From JBBIOI01 sp037443425 (lineage in GTDB: Bacteria; Desulfobacterota; BSN033; UBA1163): a stretch of DNA of 35,096 bases. Under the pieces are notes generated by a model. That model was not told the DNA's origin, made no database searches, and saw only the letters and a program-made list of their open reading frames with translations. Location: the NCBI GenBank assembly GCA_037443425.1, contig JBBIOI010000021.1:1-35096 (forward strand), given 5' to 3'. Below are positions 1-7,626 of this stretch, one piece after another. Numbering within the stretch: the first letter of the stretch is position 1; every line of letters starts with the position of its first letter. Both the position numbers and the translations under genes were made by a program.

Positions 1-36
1 CTCTAATGGGTTCTTGACAACAGGAAGGTTCGACAT
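1..36 (-). CDS. N-terminus of a CIRCE-controlled gene leaving the window (partial)
   Basis: An ATG at 36 read leftward opens a frame beginning MSNLPVVKNPLE that continues past the window edge. A GGAG ribosome-binding site lies about 8 bases upstream. It sits directly downstream of a leftward promoter and a perfect CIRCE operator, so it is probably a heat-shock gene under HrcA control. Twelve residues are too few to name the product. Confidence 0.6.
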   Translation of the reverse strand, partial: MSNLPVVKNPLE

Positions 37-59
37 TATATAATCTCCATAGATATAAA

Positions 60-86
60 TTAGCACTCTTTATTAAAGAGTGCTAA
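60..86 (-). promoter_or_regulatory. CIRCE operator (HrcA binding site)
   Basis: Perfect inverted repeat TTAGCACTC, 9-base spacer, GAGTGCTAA. This is the textbook CIRCE element bound by the heat-shock repressor HrcA. It lies just downstream of a leftward -10 box and upstream of the partial gene at 36, the usual place for an HrcA operator. Confidence 0.95.
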
Positions 87-90
87 AAAT

Positions 91-119
91 AATATAATAA
101 ATAGATGTCCAAAAGTCAA
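91..119 (-). promoter_or_regulatory. Sigma70-type promoter upstream of CIRCE
   Basis: Read leftward: -35 TTGACT at 119-114, 17-base spacer, -10 TATATT at 96-91. Transcription would start inside or next to the CIRCE element, so HrcA binding would block it. Confidence 0.75.
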
Positions 120-248
120 GGCCTTTTTAAGAGAATCTGAAAAAGATTTTTTAATAGTTTTTCAGAGGTCTTTTTATGTGGATATTTTAGAAATGATTTA
201 TAAGATCTGTTTTTGAAATTTATAATTTCTTGATTTTAGGAGGGTTTT
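120..248. other. Leader of the DUF1844 gene with a short dispersed repeat
   Basis: No gene is seen here. Positions about 140-175 carry the recurrent TTTTTCAGAGGTCT sequence found in other gaps of this window (near 4.73, 8.70 and 34.20 kb). No confident promoter for the rightward gene was found. Confidence 0.5.
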
Positions 249-632
249 ATGGCTGAGGAAAAAGATGAAAAGGGTTTTATAATTAGGGATAAAAGATTTA
301 GTGCAAGAAAGGAAGAGGAAGAAAAAAAGGTTGAAGAATCTCCAAAGGCTGAAGAAAAGAAGGAAAGCCCTCATAAAGAAGAACCTCTTCCTGAGATTAC
401 GTTTTCAAACCTTATCTTCTCTTTTAGTACTTCAGCCTTAATTCAACTTGGTGAAATTGAAGACCCTGTAACCAAAAAAAGGGATAAAAATCTACCACTT
501 GCAAAACAGACCATTGATCTTATTGGAATGTTAAAAGAAAAAACAAAGGGAAATTTAACACCTGAAGAGGAAAGATTAATTGATAATATCCTCTTTGATC
601 TAAGGATGAGATATGTAAAGGCAGTTAGCTAA
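249..632 (+). CDS. DUF1844 domain protein
   Basis: This 127-residue protein has a charged, Lys/Glu-rich N-terminal half (residues 1-50) followed by a DUF1844 domain. The domain is recognisable from ITFSNLIFSFSTSALIQLGE, then NLPLAKQTIDLIGMLKEKTKGN and a C-terminal DLRMRYV. The family is common in deltaproteobacteria-like and related genomes and has no established function; it is probably a small cytoplasmic protein. AGGAGG lies 5 bases before the ATG. The gene converges with the HtrA gene, with only 9 bases between the two stop codons and no room for a separate terminator. Confidence 0.88.
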   Translation: MAEEKDEKGFIIRDKRFSARKEEEEKKVEESPKAEEKKESPHKEEPLPEITFSNLIFSFSTSALIQLGEIEDPVTKKRDKNLPLAKQTIDLIGMLKEKTKGNLTPEEERLIDNILFDLRMRYVKAVS

Positions 633-641
633 ACTTCAAAA

Positions 642-2108
642 CTACTTTTTAAATGTTAGATAGAAGCTACTTCCTCTTCGGTGAAGGTGAAAAAGGATGC
701 CTTTTTCAATCTTAGCATCTTTCATAGCCTTATTGAAATCCTTTAATGTCTCTATCTTTTTCCGATTAATCTCAAGTATAACATCTCCTTCTTGAAGCCC
801 TATCTCCTGTGCCAACCCTCCATCTTCAATATCTGTAATTACAACTCCACGTTTAACCCCTGAAATATTATATCTTGCCGTTAGTTGGGGAGTAAGTTCT
901 TCAACCTTTGCCCCTAATTTTTCTTCTCCTTCTTTAGAGCCTTTTTCTTTATGAAGCTCAGCCTTTTCAGGCATTTCAGAGGTAGTAACCTCAACTGTCA
1001 TTGGCTTTCCATCCCTTATTATATTCAATTTCACTTTCTGCCCGACTCTCCTTTTCTGTATCTCTTTAATCAATTCATTAACATTCTTCACAGGTTTATC
1101 ATCAACAGATTTTATAATATCTCCAGGATTTAGACCCGCCTTCTCCGCACCTGTGCCGGGATATACCTGACCTATAAGAACACCTTCCTTCTCTTTAACT
1201 TTGAAGTATTCCATCATTTCAGGGGTTAAATCCTGAACACTGATTCCAAGCCAGGGTCTAACCACCTTTCCGGTTTTAATCAGGTCATTTAATATCTGCT
1301 TTGCCATATTGATAGGTATAGCAAAACCAATTCCAGTTCCAGGCTGGATTATCATGGCATTAATTCCAATAACCTCTCCATCAATATTTACAAGTGGCCC
1401 GCCACTGTTACCTGGATTTATAGATGCATCTGTTTGAATAAAGTCCTCATATGTCCCTGTTCCTAACCCGGAGCGCCCTTTAGCACTTATAACACCTACT
1501 GTTACAGTATGTTCAAGGCCAAATGGATTACCTATTGCAATTGCCCACTCTCCTACTTCAATCTTATCTGAATCTCCAAGTGCAGCAACAGGAAGGTCTT
1601 TAGCATTTATATGAATAACTGCAAGATCTGTTCTTGGATCCTGACCTTTTATGGTGGCTGAAAATTCCCTTCCATCATTAAGCTTTACCTTAATCTTATC
1701 TGCACCCTCAACAACATGATTATTCGTCAATATATAGCCTTCTTTATCTACAATTACGCCTGAGCCACCACTTCTCTGTTTATGTTGATATGGTTTTGAT
1801 CTTTCTCGAGGCCCAAAACCGAAACCTCTGAAGAATTCTTCAAAGGGACTCCCTTTGAAGAATTCTTCTCCAAATCGCTCCCAAGGTCTTATTGTTATTA
1901 TTTTTTCTGTTGATATATTAACGACACAAGGCTGGACCTTCTTGGCAACCTCTACAAATGCCTGTCCTAAGGATTTAACAGTAGTAATCTTTTCATTCTT
2001 ATTTGGAAGTGAGTTAGCCCTGTCTTTAGCAGCACAGAAGATTAAGGTAATAATAAGTGATAGAAGAAGTAAACCCAATACAAAATTTCTGATCGTCTTT
2101 TTACTCAT
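642..2108 (-). CDS. htrA: HtrA/Deg-family periplasmic serine protease
   Basis: A 488-residue envelope quality-control protease and chaperone. Residues 8-25 form a hydrophobic signal or anchor segment; the Cys at 25 follows Phe, so it is not a clean lipobox. The trypsin-like domain shows the triad His131 (TNNHVV), Asp161 (DLAV) and Ser235 (GNSGGP). Two PDZ domains follow, at about residues 285-375 and 400-485. The length and two-PDZ layout match DegP/DegQ. A Phe/Gly-rich stretch at 83-99 resembles the LA loop of Deg proteases. It has its own promoter and an AAGGAGC ribosome-binding site, and lies among other stress genes. Confidence 0.95.
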   Translation of the reverse strand: MSKKTIRNFVLGLLLLSLIITLIFCAAKDRANSLPNKNEKITTVKSLGQAFVEVAKKVQPCVVNISTEKIITIRPWERFGEEFFKGSPFEEFFRGFGFGPRERSKPYQHKQRSGGSGVIVDKEGYILTNNHVVEGADKIKVKLNDGREFSATIKGQDPRTDLAVIHINAKDLPVAALGDSDKIEVGEWAIAIGNPFGLEHTVTVGVISAKGRSGLGTGTYEDFIQTDASINPGNSGGPLVNIDGEVIGINAMIIQPGTGIGFAIPINMAKQILNDLIKTGKVVRPWLGISVQDLTPEMMEYFKVKEKEGVLIGQVYPGTGAEKAGLNPGDIIKSVDDKPVKNVNELIKEIQKRRVGQKVKLNIIRDGKPMTVEVTTSEMPEKAELHKEKGSKEGEEKLGAKVEELTPQLTARYNISGVKRGVVITDIEDGGLAQEIGLQEGDVILEINRKKIETLKDFNKAMKDAKIEKGILFHLHRRGSSFYLTFKK

Positions 2109-2141
2109 TATTTAGCTCCTTTTTATATGTCTTTAAAATAA

Positions 2142-2170
2142 ATTTTATCCCTTCATCATTTAGTTGTCAA
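2142..2170 (-). promoter_or_regulatory. Promoter of the HtrA gene
   Basis: Leftward TTGACA at 2170-2165, 17-base spacer, TAAAAT at 2147-2142, about 35 bases upstream of the start codon. The spacing is optimal and both boxes are near consensus. Confidence 0.75.
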
Positions 2171-2180
2171 ACAACAGATA

Positions 2181-2429
2181 TTACCCTTTTTTTATCGCAA
2201 GGTATGTCCCCAGTGTATTTCCACTTGCATAGGCAAGTATATTAAAAAATGTATTGGTATCAGTATCTTTAATGATAACTGTTAAAAGAGTAAAATTTGT
2301 CAGGGTTATCAACCCGCTTAAAAAAGTTGCAGGCCATATCTTTTTATCTGCAACCTTCCTTGTATAAAGTGTTGTTAATAGGTCTATAATAAGACCTGCA
2401 ATGAAGATGAGAATGATTTTTTCTATCAT
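2181..2429 (-). CDS. Small membrane protein, three predicted helices
   Basis: An 82-residue hydrophobic protein with about three membrane segments (roughly residues 3-17, 31-50 and 57-76) and a Lys-rich end. No family is recognised with certainty; the pattern resembles small DUF-type inner-membrane proteins of unknown role. The start at 2429 is preferred over in-frame ATGs at 2447 and 2435 because AGGGGTG is correctly spaced only for it. It lies between groEL and htrA, but a strong hairpin at 2541-2580 separates it from groEL. Confidence 0.6.
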   Translation of the reverse strand: MIEKIILIFIAGLIIDLLTTLYTRKVADKKIWPATFLSGLITLTNFTLLTVIIKDTDTNTFFNILAYASGNTLGTYLAIKKG

Positions 2430-2540
2430 AATCATCACCCCTTTCATTCAGGTTCCTGATATACAGGCAGGCAAAAGAAAGATGTAGATCTCTTTGGGGA
2501 AAGAGAGCTTTAAAGATTAAAGCGAGAAGAATTGGTATTT

Positions 2541-2580
2541 GATTTAAGGGACAGGTCTTTAATGAACCTGTCCCTAAATC
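2541..2580 (-). terminator. Terminator-like hairpin after groEL
   Basis: A stem of 10 perfect pairs (AGGGACAGGT with ACCTGTCCCT, 9-base loop) is extended by five more pairs past a single bulged A. It begins 8 bases after the groEL stop. There is no clear U-tract, so termination is likely but not proven. Confidence 0.65.
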
Positions 2581-2587
2581 TTAAATT

Positions 2588-4198
2588 TTAGTATTCAGGT
2601 GGCATTGGAGGAGGTGGTGTTTCTTTCTTTGGTTTTTCAGCCACTATTGCTTCAGTAGTAATTAAGAGTGATGCGACACTTGCAGCATTCTGGAGGGCCA
2701 ATCTTACTACCTTGGTAGGATCAATAATCCCTGCCTGGATCATATCTGTAAATTCTTCTTTATCTGCATCGAATCCAAATGCATCTTTTCCCTCTTTAAC
2801 CTTCTCAACAATTACAGAGCCCTCTTTCCCGGCATTTTCAGCAATCTGTCTAAGTGGTTCTTCAAGGGCCTTCTGGACAATCTCTACCCCTATCTTTCTA
2901 TCGCCCTCCAATTTGAGATTGGTAAGTGCAGGTATACATCTTATATAAGCTACACCACCACCAGGAACAATACCTTCTTCAACAGCTGCCCTTGTTGCAT
3001 GCAGTGCATCCTCAACACGAGCCTTCTTCTCTTTCATTTCTGTCTCTGTTGCAGCACCAACTTTTATAACAGCTACCCCACCTGCCATCTTTGCCAATCT
3101 CTCTTGAAGTTTCTCTCGGTCATAGTCAGAAGTGGTCTCCTCAATCTGAACACGAATCTGCTTTATACGACCTTCAATGGCAGATGGTTTCCCTGCTCCC
3201 TCGACAATCGTTGTATTATCTTTATCAATAACAACCTTCTTTGCACGACCCAGATCCTCAAGCTTCAAATTCTCAAGTTTTATACCAACATCTTCAGAAA
3301 TTGCCTTCCCATCAGTGAGGATAGCAATGTCCTCTAACATCGCCTTTCTTCTATCTCCAAATCCAGGGGCCTTAACTGCGGCACACTTAAGTGTCCCCCG
3401 AAGTTTATTAACAACAAGTGTTGCTAGCGCTTCACCTTCAACATCCTCTGCAATTACAAGCAGTGGTTTCCCAGTTTTAGCAACAGCCTCAAGGATCGGC
3501 AGGAAATCTTTCATATTTGAAATCTTCTTTTCATAAATCAGAATATATGGTTCTTCAAGGACAACCTCCATCTTTTCAGGATCGGTTATAAAATATGGAG
3601 AAATATATCCGCGATCAAATTGCATGCCTTCAACAATTTCGAGTGTTGTCTCCATTGATTTCGCTTCTTCTACTGTAATAACACCTTCTTTTCCAACTTT
3701 ATTCATTGCCTCAGCAATTATGTTTCCGATCGAAGGATCATTATTTGCAGAGATAGTTCCAACCTGGGCAATCTCTTTTTGATCTTTTACAGGTTTTGAA
3801 ATCTTCTTAAGTTCCTTTACAACCTCTTCAACCGCTGTATCAATCCCTCTTTTTACATCCATTGGATTTGCACCAGCAGCAACTACCTTAAGCCCTTCCC
3901 TATAGATTGCCTGTGCTAAAACCGTTGCTGTTGTAGTTCCATCTCCAGCAGTATCAGAGGTCTTGCTCGCAACCTCTCTTACCATCTTTGCACCCATGTT
4001 TAAGAAGTGGTCTTCAAGCTCTATCTCTTTTGCCACTGTTACACCATCTTTTGTAACAACCGGTGAACCAAAAGATTTTTCAATAACAACATTCCTTCCT
4101 TTTGGTCCGAGCGTAACCTTAACCGCTTCGGCAAGAATGTTTACCCCCTCAAGGATAGCATTTCTTGCATGTTGATTAAATTTTAGTTCTTTTGGCAT
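2588..4198 (-). CDS. groL: Chaperonin GroEL (Hsp60)
   Basis: A 536-residue ATP-driven 14-mer chaperonin that folds cytoplasmic proteins with GroES. The equatorial, intermediate and apical domains are all present, with the ATP-site signatures VTLGPKGRNV and AGDGTTTATVL near the N-terminus and EGIVPGGGVA near residue 410. One oddity is the C-terminal tail: it ends in a Lys/Pro-rich stretch closing PPPPMPPEY instead of the Gly-Gly-Met repeats that line the cavity floor in many GroELs. It lies 29 bases downstream of groES in one operon. No CIRCE is seen upstream. Confidence 0.98.
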   Translation of the reverse strand: MPKELKFNQHARNAILEGVNILAEAVKVTLGPKGRNVVIEKSFGSPVVTKDGVTVAKEIELEDHFLNMGAKMVREVASKTSDTAGDGTTTATVLAQAIYREGLKVVAAGANPMDVKRGIDTAVEEVVKELKKISKPVKDQKEIAQVGTISANNDPSIGNIIAEAMNKVGKEGVITVEEAKSMETTLEIVEGMQFDRGYISPYFITDPEKMEVVLEEPYILIYEKKISNMKDFLPILEAVAKTGKPLLVIAEDVEGEALATLVVNKLRGTLKCAAVKAPGFGDRRKAMLEDIAILTDGKAISEDVGIKLENLKLEDLGRAKKVVIDKDNTTIVEGAGKPSAIEGRIKQIRVQIEETTSDYDREKLQERLAKMAGGVAVIKVGAATETEMKEKKARVEDALHATRAAVEEGIVPGGGVAYIRCIPALTNLKLEGDRKIGVEIVQKALEEPLRQIAENAGKEGSVIVEKVKEGKDAFGFDADKEEFTDMIQAGIIDPTKVVRLALQNAASVASLLITTEAIVAEKPKKETPPPPMPPEY

Positions 4199-4227
4199 AA
4201 AAATATCCTCCTTTCCAATATCATTTT

Positions 4228-4518
4228 TTATTCTTCAATAATGGCAAGGATATCATCCTCTCTCATCATGAGATGCTCTTCACCATCAATCTTAACCTCA
4301 GTGCCAGCATACTTTGCAAACAAGACCCTGTCTCCTACTTTTACCTCCATTGGAATCTTTGTACCATCCTCTTTTATCTTCCCATCTCCTACTGCTATTA
4401 CCCTTCCTTCAATCGGTTTCTCTTTTGCTGTATCCGGTATGATGATACCACCTTTTGTCTTTTCCTCTTCCTCTAACCTTTTAACAATAAGACGATCATG
4501 AAGCGGCCTGACCTTCAT
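4228..4518 (-). CDS. groS: Co-chaperonin GroES (Hsp10)
   Basis: A 96-residue lid of the GroEL cage. It begins MKVRPLHDRLIVKRLEEEEK and has the mobile-loop region TKGGIIIPDTAKEKP at residues 21-35. The length is normal. AAGGAGGT lies about 7 bases before the ATG. It is the first gene of the groES-groEL operon, with its own promoter about 130 bases upstream. Confidence 0.98.
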   Translation of the reverse strand: MKVRPLHDRLIVKRLEEEEKTKGGIIIPDTAKEKPIEGRVIAVGDGKIKEDGTKIPMEVKVGDRVLFAKYAGTEVKIDGEEHLMMREDDILAIIEE

Positions 4519-4568
4519 AGAATCTACCTCCTTAAAATTTTATTATTTTAATTTAATCTGGTTTTTTT

Positions 4569-4596
4569 CTTCCTTCCATGGAAATTAAGAAGGAAG
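4569..4596. promoter_or_regulatory. Inverted repeat in the groES leader
   Basis: CTTCCTTC and GAAGGAAG form a perfect 8-base inverted repeat around a 12-base loop. It lies between the groES promoter and start codon, where other bacteria may have a CIRCE element, but it does not match CIRCE. It could be an mRNA hairpin or an operator. Confidence 0.45.
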
Positions 4597-4643
4597 TATT
4601 TTCAATAAGGTTAAATATGAAGAATTTACAGAAACTCAAACAA

Positions 4644-4672
4644 AAAATAAGTATTAATCTTTAATTTGTCAA
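4644..4672 (-). promoter_or_regulatory. Promoter of groES-groEL
   Basis: Leftward TTGACA at 4672-4667, 17-base spacer, TATTTT at 4649-4644. The transcript would carry a leader of about 120 bases containing the inverted repeat at 4569-4596. Confidence 0.65.
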
Positions 4673-4678
4673 GGTATT

Positions 4679-4960
4679 TACCCCACCTTCCCCCCCCTTA
4701 TTCTAAGGAATTAACTACTTCAGTATTTTTTCAGAGAGTCTCTATGGAGAGCTCTAAAAAAGTTCTTGAAAGACTGTGAGTTAGGATTCAAAACCTCTTC
4801 TTTATCAGCATTTCGAGCCCGAAGAGTGTGGTAATCTCATAAATTCTTCGATTTGCTCGGAATGAAAATTTTTAAGAGATTGGTTCAGCTTCACCTCGCA
4901 ATGACAACCTAAGATCATTCAATTTCAATAAAAGGGATCCGCTCGAAGGCTTTTTCATTC
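4679..4960. repeat. Degenerate copy of the dispersed repeat family
   Basis: This gap has no gene. Positions 4711-4723 (TTAACTACTTCAG) recur inverted at 8733-8745. Positions 4761-4796 resemble one arm of the 193-bp element (GACTG..GAG.TA..GTTCAAAA), and 4931-4957 match its other arm (ATCCGCTCGAAGGCTTTTT). The interior differs from the two good copies and includes a CCTCGCAATGACAA-type sequence. Confidence 0.65.
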
Positions 4961-5030
4961 TTAAGGGAAAGGGACCGGGTGTAAAAAGGGTATAGAGTCG
5001 AAACTTATTGATTCTAAAGCATATTTTTTA

Positions 5031-5876
5031 TTAAAATAACCTTGATTTGTGAGCCGGACCCCTAAATCTCGGTATTGGTAAATATTCGACCGATGGCGTA
5101 TGCCTCACGGGTTGTGGATAAAGATTCATCAACTGATATAACTCCTGCGGAATCTCTTTTGAAACATGAAGCCCAAGTCTTTTTGCCTCATCATAGGTAA
5201 TGGGATAATCGTGGGTCCATCTCCCCTCAGTTAAGACCCTTGCAATCTCTTCAGCCTTCTCCTCTGGGTATTTATCTTCTATGAGAAACTTAACCTGATT
5301 TCTCAATTGTTCGACCGCCTTTCTACCCATATCTGCAAGGATCCATGTCCGATCATCTATATCTGATATAGGCTTTTGTTCAATCAGTTTTAAAAGTGAT
5401 GCAGCAGGGTATTCTCCCAATTGAGGATCTACAGGACCTAAGACAGCATGCTCCCCCATAACAATCTCATCTGCAGCGAGGGCAATTAATGTCCCGCCTG
5501 ACATTGCATAGTGGGGTACAAATGCAGTAACCTTTGCAGGGTGGAGCCTTATAGCATATGCAATTTGATAAGAGGCAAGGACAAGCCCTCCAGGCGTATG
5601 AAGAACAATATCTATTGGAACATCAGGATCGGTCATATGAATCGCCCTTATAACCTCTTCAGAATCATTGATATCAATATATCTTATGATTGGAAAACCA
5701 AGCAGGTTCATAGATTCCTGTCTATGGACAAGTAGGATAACCCTTGAATTTCTCATCTTTTCAAGTCTTATAATACACCTTTGCCTGTTTGCTTGAAGAA
5801 GTCTCTTTCTTAAAAGGGGCTGAAGGGCTGCAACCATAAAAAATATCCAGAATATACTTGATATATCAAAATTCAT
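5031..5876 (-). CDS. Membrane-anchored SDH-type serine protease (ClpP-fold, PF01972-like)
   Basis: A 281-residue protein of the serine dehydrogenase proteinase family, which shares the ClpP/crotonase fold. Residues 4-19 form an N-terminal membrane segment. The core has HTPGG (93-97) and AMSGGTLIALAADEI, in which Ser126 is the expected nucleophile, followed by LGPVDPQLG. The start at 5876 is chosen over the GTG at 5891 because GAGGGAGGG is placed correctly only for it. It may degrade membrane or secreted proteins; its substrate is unknown. It follows a broken DUF1614 gene on the same strand. Confidence 0.88.
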   Translation of the reverse strand: MNFDISSIFWIFFMVAALQPLLRKRLLQANRQRCIIRLEKMRNSRVILLVHRQESMNLLGFPIIRYIDINDSEEVIRAIHMTDPDVPIDIVLHTPGGLVLASYQIAYAIRLHPAKVTAFVPHYAMSGGTLIALAADEIVMGEHAVLGPVDPQLGEYPAASLLKLIEQKPISDIDDRTWILADMGRKAVEQLRNQVKFLIEDKYPEEKAEEIARVLTEGRWTHDYPITYDEAKRLGLHVSKEIPQELYQLMNLYPQPVRHTPSVEYLPIPRFRGPAHKSRLF

Positions 5877-5946
5877 TTTTCCCTCCCTCACATTTAGAAA
5901 TCATCTTTTTCTATATCATAAGAAAAACTGATTGGCAAACATTTTT

Positions 5947-6399
5947 CTATTTAAGCGTGAAAAGTGTCGAGAAGATTACAGCAATGATACCTGTTAGAAA
6001 TATACCATCGAATGTTCCAGCACCACCAATTGATGCAACAGGTGCTCCAAGCTTTCCAATTTTTTTAAGATTTAATATATCAGCCCCGATCAATGTTCCA
6101 AGTGTCCCTGATATATAAGCAATAATTGGTGCTGAATCATATGCGATGATAGTAGAAAATACTGCTGCTAAAGTACTAATTCCTCTCTTCTACCATAATA
6201 TCCTGTGGAATCTTTGCAACTGGAATATTAATAAAACTGCCTATCAACGTAAATAAAAGTGTGAAGATAACATATTGGGGTGGTATACCAAGCTTTATAA
6301 AAGCAAGTGTAATGATATTCACCTGAATAAGGATGAAGAAAAAGGCGATAAAAAAAGAAAAAAGATAAAAATGAAAAAAGAGATAGAAATAAAAAACAT
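5947..6399 (-). pseudogene. Broken DUF1614 membrane protein gene
   Basis: Read leftward, the first part encodes a hydrophobic segment and then LGIPPQYVIFTLLFTLIGSF and PVAKIPQDIMVEER, typical of a DUF1614 N-terminus. At about 6181 the frame shifts and the sequence jumps to YISGTLGTLIGADILNLKK, GAPVASIGGAGTFDGIFLTG and the stop at 5947, a typical DUF1614 C-terminus. The central part of the domain is missing, so this is an internal deletion plus frameshift. The N-terminus is also uncertain because the ATG at 6399 is in another frame within a T-rich run. A contig error is possible. Confidence 0.75.
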
Positions 6400-6513
6400 A
6401 AAATTATATTACCATAATAAATTAATCATCTCAAATTTTTTTATAAATTGGTAAGCATCTTTTTTCCGTGATGAGGTTATGTGGCGGCATTTATATTTAT
6501 TAATTTCTCGTAG

Positions 6514-6534
6514 GGCAAGCCCTTGTGGCTTGCC
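6514..6534. repeat. REP-like palindromic hairpin
   Basis: GGCAAGCC and GGCTTGCC form a perfect 8-bp stem around a 5-base loop, with flanks TAG and GAAGG. It resembles short palindromic units scattered between genes in many bacteria. It could also act as a terminator, though no U-tract follows on either strand. Confidence 0.5.
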
Positions 6535-6669
6535 GAAGGAGGCATCTCTTTTCGAGTTTTTTAGAGACCTCCTAAAAAAGTTTGACAAATTTTTTTTAAA
6601 TAGAGATAATGTTTTCATTGGTTTCTGCACCTAAGATTTTTTGTGACTACCCAACATAGGGCTTAGATC

Positions 6670-6696
6670 TTGACAAAGCGAAACGAGTGATTATCT
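6670..6696 (+). promoter_or_regulatory. Promoter of intact hsp20, shared pattern
   Basis: TTGACA at 6670-6675 is followed after 11 bases by GTGATTAT (6687-6694). The same TTGACA-N11-GTGATTAT pattern precedes the second hsp20 gene at 9137-9161. A -10 box could be TTATCT at 6691-6696, with a short 15-base spacer, so a special sigma factor or an operator overlapping the promoter is possible. Confidence 0.55.
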
Positions 6697-6742
6697 TTTG
6701 AGTGAAAAAAATGGTTTAAAAAAAAAGAAAGGAGGGATTGAT

Positions 6743-7192
6743 ATGGCATGGGAAATTTCTCCATGGCGACCATTCAGGGAGTTAGAAAGGATGAGAAGGG
6801 AGATGGATAGGCTCTGGGATTCTTTCTTCGAAAGAAGGCCTGCAAGGGCTGAGGAGGTTTCTGAATGGCTTCCTTCGCTCGATCTCTCAGAGACCAAAAA
6901 TGAATTTGTTGTAAAGGCAGAACTTCCAGGCATCGATCCTAAGGATATCGATATCTCTTTAACCAATGACATACTCACAATAAAGGGTGAGAAAAAACAA
7001 GAGAAAGAAGAAAAGGAAGAAAACTACCACCTCATCGAGCGAAGCTATGGATCATTTACTCGTGCAATTCGAATCCCGGGCCAGGTCCAGAGCGACAAAA
7101 TCAACGCCACTTTTAAAAATGGCGTGCTAAAAGTCGTTCTCCCGAAGACAGAAGAGGCAAAGAAGAAAGAGATCAAGATAAAGGTTGAATAA
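6743..7192 (+). CDS. Hsp20 / alpha-crystallin-family small heat-shock protein
   Basis: A 149-residue ATP-independent holdase that binds unfolding proteins. The N-terminal segment WEISPWRPFRELERMRREMD is followed by an alpha-crystallin domain at about residues 45-140, with the hallmark AELPGIDPKDIDISL, LTIKGEKK and the closing FKNGVLKVVLPK. The end is Lys/Glu-rich. The start at 6743 has AAAGGAGGG 8 bases upstream; the longer frame from a TTG at 6698 would cover the promoter. A strong terminator follows. Confidence 0.96.
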   Translation: MAWEISPWRPFRELERMRREMDRLWDSFFERRPARAEEVSEWLPSLDLSETKNEFVVKAELPGIDPKDIDISLTNDILTIKGEKKQEKEEKEENYHLIERSYGSFTRAIRIPGQVQSDKINATFKNGVLKVVLPKTEEAKKKEIKIKVE

Positions 7193-7215
7193 ATTATCTT
7201 TGTAAGTAAGAAATT

Positions 7216-7242
7216 AGGGCGCCCAAAAAGGCGCCCTTTTTA
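7216..7242 (+). terminator. Rho-independent terminator after hsp20
   Basis: A GC-rich 8-bp stem (AGGGCGCC with GGCGCCCT, 6-base loop) runs directly into TTTTT. This is a classic intrinsic terminator. Confidence 0.93.
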
Positions 7243-7262
7243 TATATTTAGGATTATAAAAA

Positions 7263-7625
7263 ATGCCAGATTTTAGAGATATCCTTTTTTCAAACGCCTT
7301 TAAGATTGTGTCAGGTAATGATTATAACAAGGTGTCTTATGAACTTCGTGAAAAATCAGAGGACCAATTTATTATCTATGAAATTGTTTTAAAAGAGAAT
7401 GATTCCTGGGAATATCTTAAAGATAAGGTGTATCCAAGACTTGTAAGATATCTTAAACAAAAGGGTTTAGATCCATCTTCTGGCGAAGGATTTATTATTG
7501 CCCTTTTCTTTAAAGAAAAGGTATATCTTATAAAAGGTATCGATTTTATAAGGACCTTTTGTGAAATGGAAGGCCTTAACTTTTCTGCATTTCATTTCCG
7601 TGTATTGAGATGGCTTTCAGAATAA
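7263..7625 (+). CDS. Conserved-looking hypothetical protein, 120 aa
   Basis: No family is recognised. The product is a soluble mixed alpha/beta protein with no signal peptide and no Cys cluster (its single Cys is in RTFCEMEG); it contains YEIVLKENDSWEYLKDKVYPRLVRY and ends in HFRVLRWLSE. An AGGA lies about 9 bases before the ATG. The stop is 1 base before the MarC-family gene, so the two are probably co-transcribed, along with the helical protein at 8262. Confidence 0.7.
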   Translation: MPDFRDILFSNAFKIVSGNDYNKVSYELREKSEDQFIIYEIVLKENDSWEYLKDKVYPRLVRYLKQKGLDPSSGEGFIIALFFKEKVYLIKGIDFIRTFCEMEGLNFSAFHFRVLRWLSE

Positions 7626-7626
7626 A

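Larger units (their letters stand above)
6400..6742. other. Intergenic region with a hairpin and the hsp20 promoter
   Basis: No convincing gene is seen. An open frame on the minus strand at 6409-6630 crosses repeat sequence and has no recognisable product. The region contains a REP-like hairpin (6514-6534), a copy of the recurrent GAGACCTCCTAAAAAA sequence (6562-6580) and the promoter of the downstream hsp20 gene. Confidence 0.55.

Noticed and set aside
14..44. Rightward TTGACA and TATAAT near the left edge
   Set aside because: The spacer is 19 bases, and both boxes lie in or next to the leftward coding start at 36. The leftward promoter with a 17-base spacer next to CIRCE is more convincing.
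5858..6118. Rightward open frame of 86 residues
   Set aside because: It is antisense to recognisable DUF1614 sequence on the minus strand.
6409..6630. Open frame on the minus strand, 73 residues
   Set aside because: It crosses a palindromic hairpin and dispersed repeat sequence, has no ribosome-binding site and resembles no protein.
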